DNA from: Nitrospirota bacterium
Lineage (GTDB): Bacteria; Nitrospirota; Nitrospiria; Nitrospirales; NS-4
Reading direction: 5' to 3'
Assembly (NCBI GenBank): GCA_005877565.1
Contig: VBOK01000074.1
Coordinates: 1 to 15,556, forward strand
Length of the DNA: 15,556 nt
The notes under the pieces: generated by a model
Seen by the model: the letters and a program-made list of their open reading frames with translations, nothing else
What the model was told of the DNA's origin: nothing
Database searches by the model: none
Made by a program: the position numbers and the translations under genes
Shown: one piece after another, positions 13,288 to 15,556 of the stretch
How positions within the stretch are numbered: the first letter of the stretch is position 1
Layout of the letters: the number at the start of each line of letters is the position of its first letter

Positions 13288-15556
13288 AGGTCTGCATGCT
13301 TGTCACGAATTCGGTCAGCAACGACCCGCGAGTGCGGCGGGAGGCCGCCACGTTGGTGAAGGCCGGATATCAAGTGACCGTGATTGGGTTGCAGGTCAAA
13401 GAAGACCAGCAGGAGGAATGGCTCGATGGCTACAGGGTTGTCCGTGTCCCGCTACCCAGGTCCCTGCGGCGCAGCCTGGTCTATCATTTCCTGAAGTGGC
13501 TCAATGCGGTCGTCCTGATGTGGCTCAAGGCGGCCGCCCCGCGCCCGTACACCGTCTTACGTGCCTGGTACCGGAGTATCAATCCGCGAAAGCTCGCAGA
13601 AACGTCCCTGACGAGTCCACGTCTTCCCATGCGTTCTACGATCCGCTCGGAACTGCTGGACGTCCTCCATATCCTCCGGATCAACTTGAAGATGGTCCGA
13701 GAGGCACTCCGACAGAGAGCCGACGTCTATCATGCGCACGACCTGGATACACTGCTCGCCGGCTACGTCGCAGGACGTCTGGCTGGGAAGAAGCTTGTCT
13801 ACGACTTCCATGAGCTGTACACGGAACAATTCAAGGAAGGGGTCAAGACCGGAGCGTGGCGGTTCTACTATTCGTCCCTGGAGCGGATCTTGGTGAAAAG
13901 GACCGACCTCCGGCTGACCGTGTGCGAATCGTTGGCAGACTGGGCAACCCAACGGTACGGGACGGACGGCGTCGTTGTCGTTCGCAACGTGCCTGTCTAC
14001 CAGCCACTCCTGTCGAGTCCTGCGGATCTCGGGCGCGACCCGGTGATTCTCTATCACGGCGGATACTTCCGCGATCGCGGACTCGAGCAGCTCATCGAAA
14101 GCGTGCAATACCTGGAACGCGGACGGATCGTGTTCAGAGGGTTCGGAGAGCTTGAAGATCACCTGCGCGCGCTGGTGCAGGAGCAGGGCCTGGAAGACCG
14201 TGTCTCTTTTGCGCCGCCGGTGCCGATGCCCGAGTTGGTGAAAACCGCCGCCGAGGCCGACATCGGCGTGATCCCCTACATTCCGTTTTGCCTCAATAAC
14301 CGCTTCTGCCTTCCGAACAAGATCTTCGAATATATGATGGCGGGTCTTGCTGTGGCCGGCAGCGATCTGCCCGAGTTGCGAAAGGTCATCCTGGGGCACA
14401 ACCTAGGCGGTGTTTTCAATCCCGAGGATCCTCGGGACATCGCCAGGGCACTCAATGAGCTGCTTGAGGACAGGGCTCGCCTGGAGGCCATGAAGCGGAA
14501 TGCCTTGCTGGCTGCGCGCACGTCTTACAATTGGGAAGTTGAAGCGCAAAAACTGATGAAGGGGTACCAGTCCATAACCAACGATCCGCAGCCCGATGCG
14601 TCCCCCCGTGCCGGCAAGCCGGTCGTCATGCTGGTGACGAATGAGGGGCTCACCGACCCGAGGGTTCTCCGGTCCGTGCAGGCCGCCCAGCGTGCGGGGT
14701 TCGAGAGCCGCCTGGTCTGCCGGCTGCCGGCCGGGGAGGAAGAAGCAATCGACCCACCGGGCGTCCGCGTGCAGCGGGTGTCCCCTCTGTGGGGCAGGCG
14801 ATGGCTGAAACGGCTCCTTTCACGACCAGAGGACCAGCCTGCTCCGCCGGAGACCGTCGGACCGCGCGGGACGAACGACGGGCAGGGAGGCTTCTGGTTG
14901 AAGCCGTGGGAACTCTGGATCCTCGGCGGGATCACCTGGTTCAACCTGCAGGCCGTCCGTCAACTGTGGCGCGTGCCTGCCGCGCTCTACCATGCCAACG
15001 ATCTGGACACGTTGCCGGCGGGGGTGGCGCTCTCGCGATGGAAGCGGGTGGCGCTGCTCTACGACGCGCATGAGCTGTTCGCCGCGCAGTTCCCCGTGTC
15101 GTCCCGGCAGTTCAGCGCGCTCCTCTTCGGCCTGGAACGCTGGCTCATCCGGTTTGCGCACAAGGTCGTGACGGTCAACGACTCGATCGCCGAGACGCTG
15201 GCTGAGTGGCACCGCGTCCCGCTGCCGACCGTGGTGATGAATTGTCCGTTCGCCGTCGAACCTGTGCAGCCGAAGTCCGGCGGCCTCGGGAAAGCCCGCG
15301 AGGGCAAGGCCCGCGTCATCTACCAAGGAATGTACGTGCGCGATCGCGGACTCGAGGAACTGATTCGGAGCGCTGCCTGGTTCGACTCGGCCGAGCTTTA
15401 CCTACGAGGGTATGGGGAACTCGAACCGACGCTCCGCGCCCTCGTGAATGCGGAGCATTTACAGAACCGGGTGCATTTCCTTCCACCCGTCGCTGCGGAT
15501 CAGTTAGTGGAGAGCCTGGCCGGATTCGACGTCGGGCTCATCGCCTATCGTGCGAC
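13284..15556 (+). CDS. Double GT4-like glycosyltransferase, two homologous units in one chain (3' end outside window)
   Basis: One frame runs without a stop from ATG 13284 (ATGA overlap with the previous gene) to the end of the window: at least 757 residues. Unit 1 (about 1-430) begins MKVCMLVTNSVSNDPRVRRE, has YHAHDLDTL (149-157), YDFHELYTEQF, TVCESLADW, YHGGYFRDRGLEQLIES (RDRG 263-266), RGFGELEDHLRAL, GVIPYIP and the donor-site NKIFEYMMAGLAVAGSDLPE. A linker of about 20 residues rich in Pro and Asp leads to unit 2, from about 446: VVMLVTNEGLTDPRVLRS, YHANDLDTL (569-577), YDAHELFAAQF, TVNDSIAETL, YQGMYVRDRGLEELIRS (RDRG 686-689), RGYGELEPTLRALV and GLIAYRA, where the window stops just before its donor-site helix. 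Each unit is a GT-B fold retaining-type transferase by family. They probably add two sugars of the exported repeat in the cytoplasm. An internal start for unit 2 without a ribosome binding site is unlikely. Confidence 0.9.
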   Translation, partial: MKVCMLVTNSVSNDPRVRREAATLVKAGYQVTVIGLQVKEDQQEEWLDGYRVVRVPLPRSLRRSLVYHFLKWLNAVVLMWLKAAAPRPYTVLRAWYRSINPRKLAETSLTSPRLPMRSTIRSELLDVLHILRINLKMVREALRQRADVYHAHDLDTLLAGYVAGRLAGKKLVYDFHELYTEQFKEGVKTGAWRFYYSSLERILVKRTDLRLTVCESLADWATQRYGTDGVVVVRNVPVYQPLLSSPADLGRDPVILYHGGYFRDRGLEQLIESVQYLERGRIVFRGFGELEDHLRALVQEQGLEDRVSFAPPVPMPELVKTAAEADIGVIPYIPFCLNNRFCLPNKIFEYMMAGLAVAGSDLPELRKVILGHNLGGVFNPEDPRDIARALNELLEDRARLEAMKRNALLAARTSYNWEVEAQKLMKGYQSITNDPQPDASPRAGKPVVMLVTNEGLTDPRVLRSVQAAQRAGFESRLVCRLPAGEEEAIDPPGVRVQRVSPLWGRRWLKRLLSRPEDQPAPPETVGPRGTNDGQGGFWLKPWELWILGGITWFNLQAVRQLWRVPAALYHANDLDTLPAGVALSRWKRVALLYDAHELFAAQFPVSSRQFSALLFGLERWLIRFAHKVVTVNDSIAETLAEWHRVPLPTVVMNCPFAVEPVQPKSGGLGKAREGKARVIYQGMYVRDRGLEELIRSAAWFDSAELYLRGYGELEPTLRALVNAEHLQNRVHFLPPVAADQLVESLAGFDVGLIAYRA
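14070..14087 (+). repeat. 18-bp direct repeat within the double glycosyltransferase, copy 1
   Basis: CGCGATCGCGGACTCGAG encodes RDRGLE in the first glycosyltransferase unit and is identical to 15339-15356. It contains the palindrome CGCGATCGCG. The identity points to duplication as the origin of the two units, or to conversion between them, since surrounding codons have diverged. Confidence 0.75.
15339..15356 (+). repeat. 18-bp direct repeat within the double glycosyltransferase, copy 2
   Basis: Same 18 bases and same reading phase as 14070-14087, encoding RDRGLE in the second unit, 1269 bases downstream (423 codons). Confidence 0.75.

Noticed and set aside
13418..13813. Open frame of 131 codons on the + strand within the first glycosyltransferase unit
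   Set aside because: Out of frame with the strongly supported glycosyltransferase; Pro-, Arg- and Ser-rich translation without family features.
13557..14399. Open frame of 280 codons on the minus strand
   Set aside because: Opposite the first glycosyltransferase unit; shadow composition and no motif.
1..15556. CRISPR array, tRNA, rRNA, insertion sequence or phage genes
   Set aside because: No regularly spaced repeats, cloverleaf-like segments, transposase motifs or terminal inverted repeats were found by eye on either strand.

Overview
This is a GC-rich bacterial window, from a Gram-negative organism to judge by its type IV pilins, its O-antigen-ligase-like protein and its Wzm/Wzt exporter. 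The pilin sequences, the pilin-associated ABC transporter and the sigma-54-type promoters recall Nitrospirota, NC10 (Methylomirabilota) or Myxococcus/Geobacter-like lineages. That is an impression from family resemblance and does not identify the organism. Every supported gene is on the + strand.

Layout. (1) Bases 1-761: the end of a TPR protein. (2) 762-2306: a two-pilin block. Each type IV pilin gene has its own near-consensus sigma-54 (-24/-12) promoter. The second has a 5'-leader hairpin and is followed by a strong 11-bp stem-loop. (3) 2307-4209: a Wzy_C/O-antigen-ligase-like membrane protein with a C-terminal TPR domain, broken by a frameshift near 2790-2806 and probably lacking a short internal segment. 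(4) 4206-6780: a membrane-anchored protein, an ABC ATPase and an ABC-2 permease, an arrangement that recalls pilG-pilH-pilI of Myxococcus. (5) 6791-9524: three genes for a diacetamido uronic acid sugar nucleotide, resembling WbpB, WbpD and WbpI, with no WbpE-type aminotransferase. (6) 9521-13287: a Wzm/Wzt polysaccharide exporter, a SAM methyltransferase and an unrecognised protein, all visibly lower in GC than their surroundings. (7) 13284 to the window end: one uninterrupted reading frame of at least 757 codons carrying two homologous GT4-like glycosyltransferase units in tandem.

How it may work together. From 4206 onward the genes overlap or nearly touch, with ATGA junctions at most boundaries, so they are probably one translationally coupled operon. 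The WbpB/D/I-like enzymes would supply an acidic acetamido sugar, the double glycosyltransferase would build the glycan, Wzm/Wzt would export it, and the methyltransferase may modify or cap it. The ligase-like protein directly after the pilins could be either an O-antigen ligase or a pilin O-oligosaccharyltransferase. The whole therefore looks like a combined pilus and surface-polysaccharide (or pilin-glycosylation) locus. The most distinctive points are the tandem glycosyltransferase, the broken ligase gene, the paired sigma-54 pilin promoters and the low-GC export cassette.
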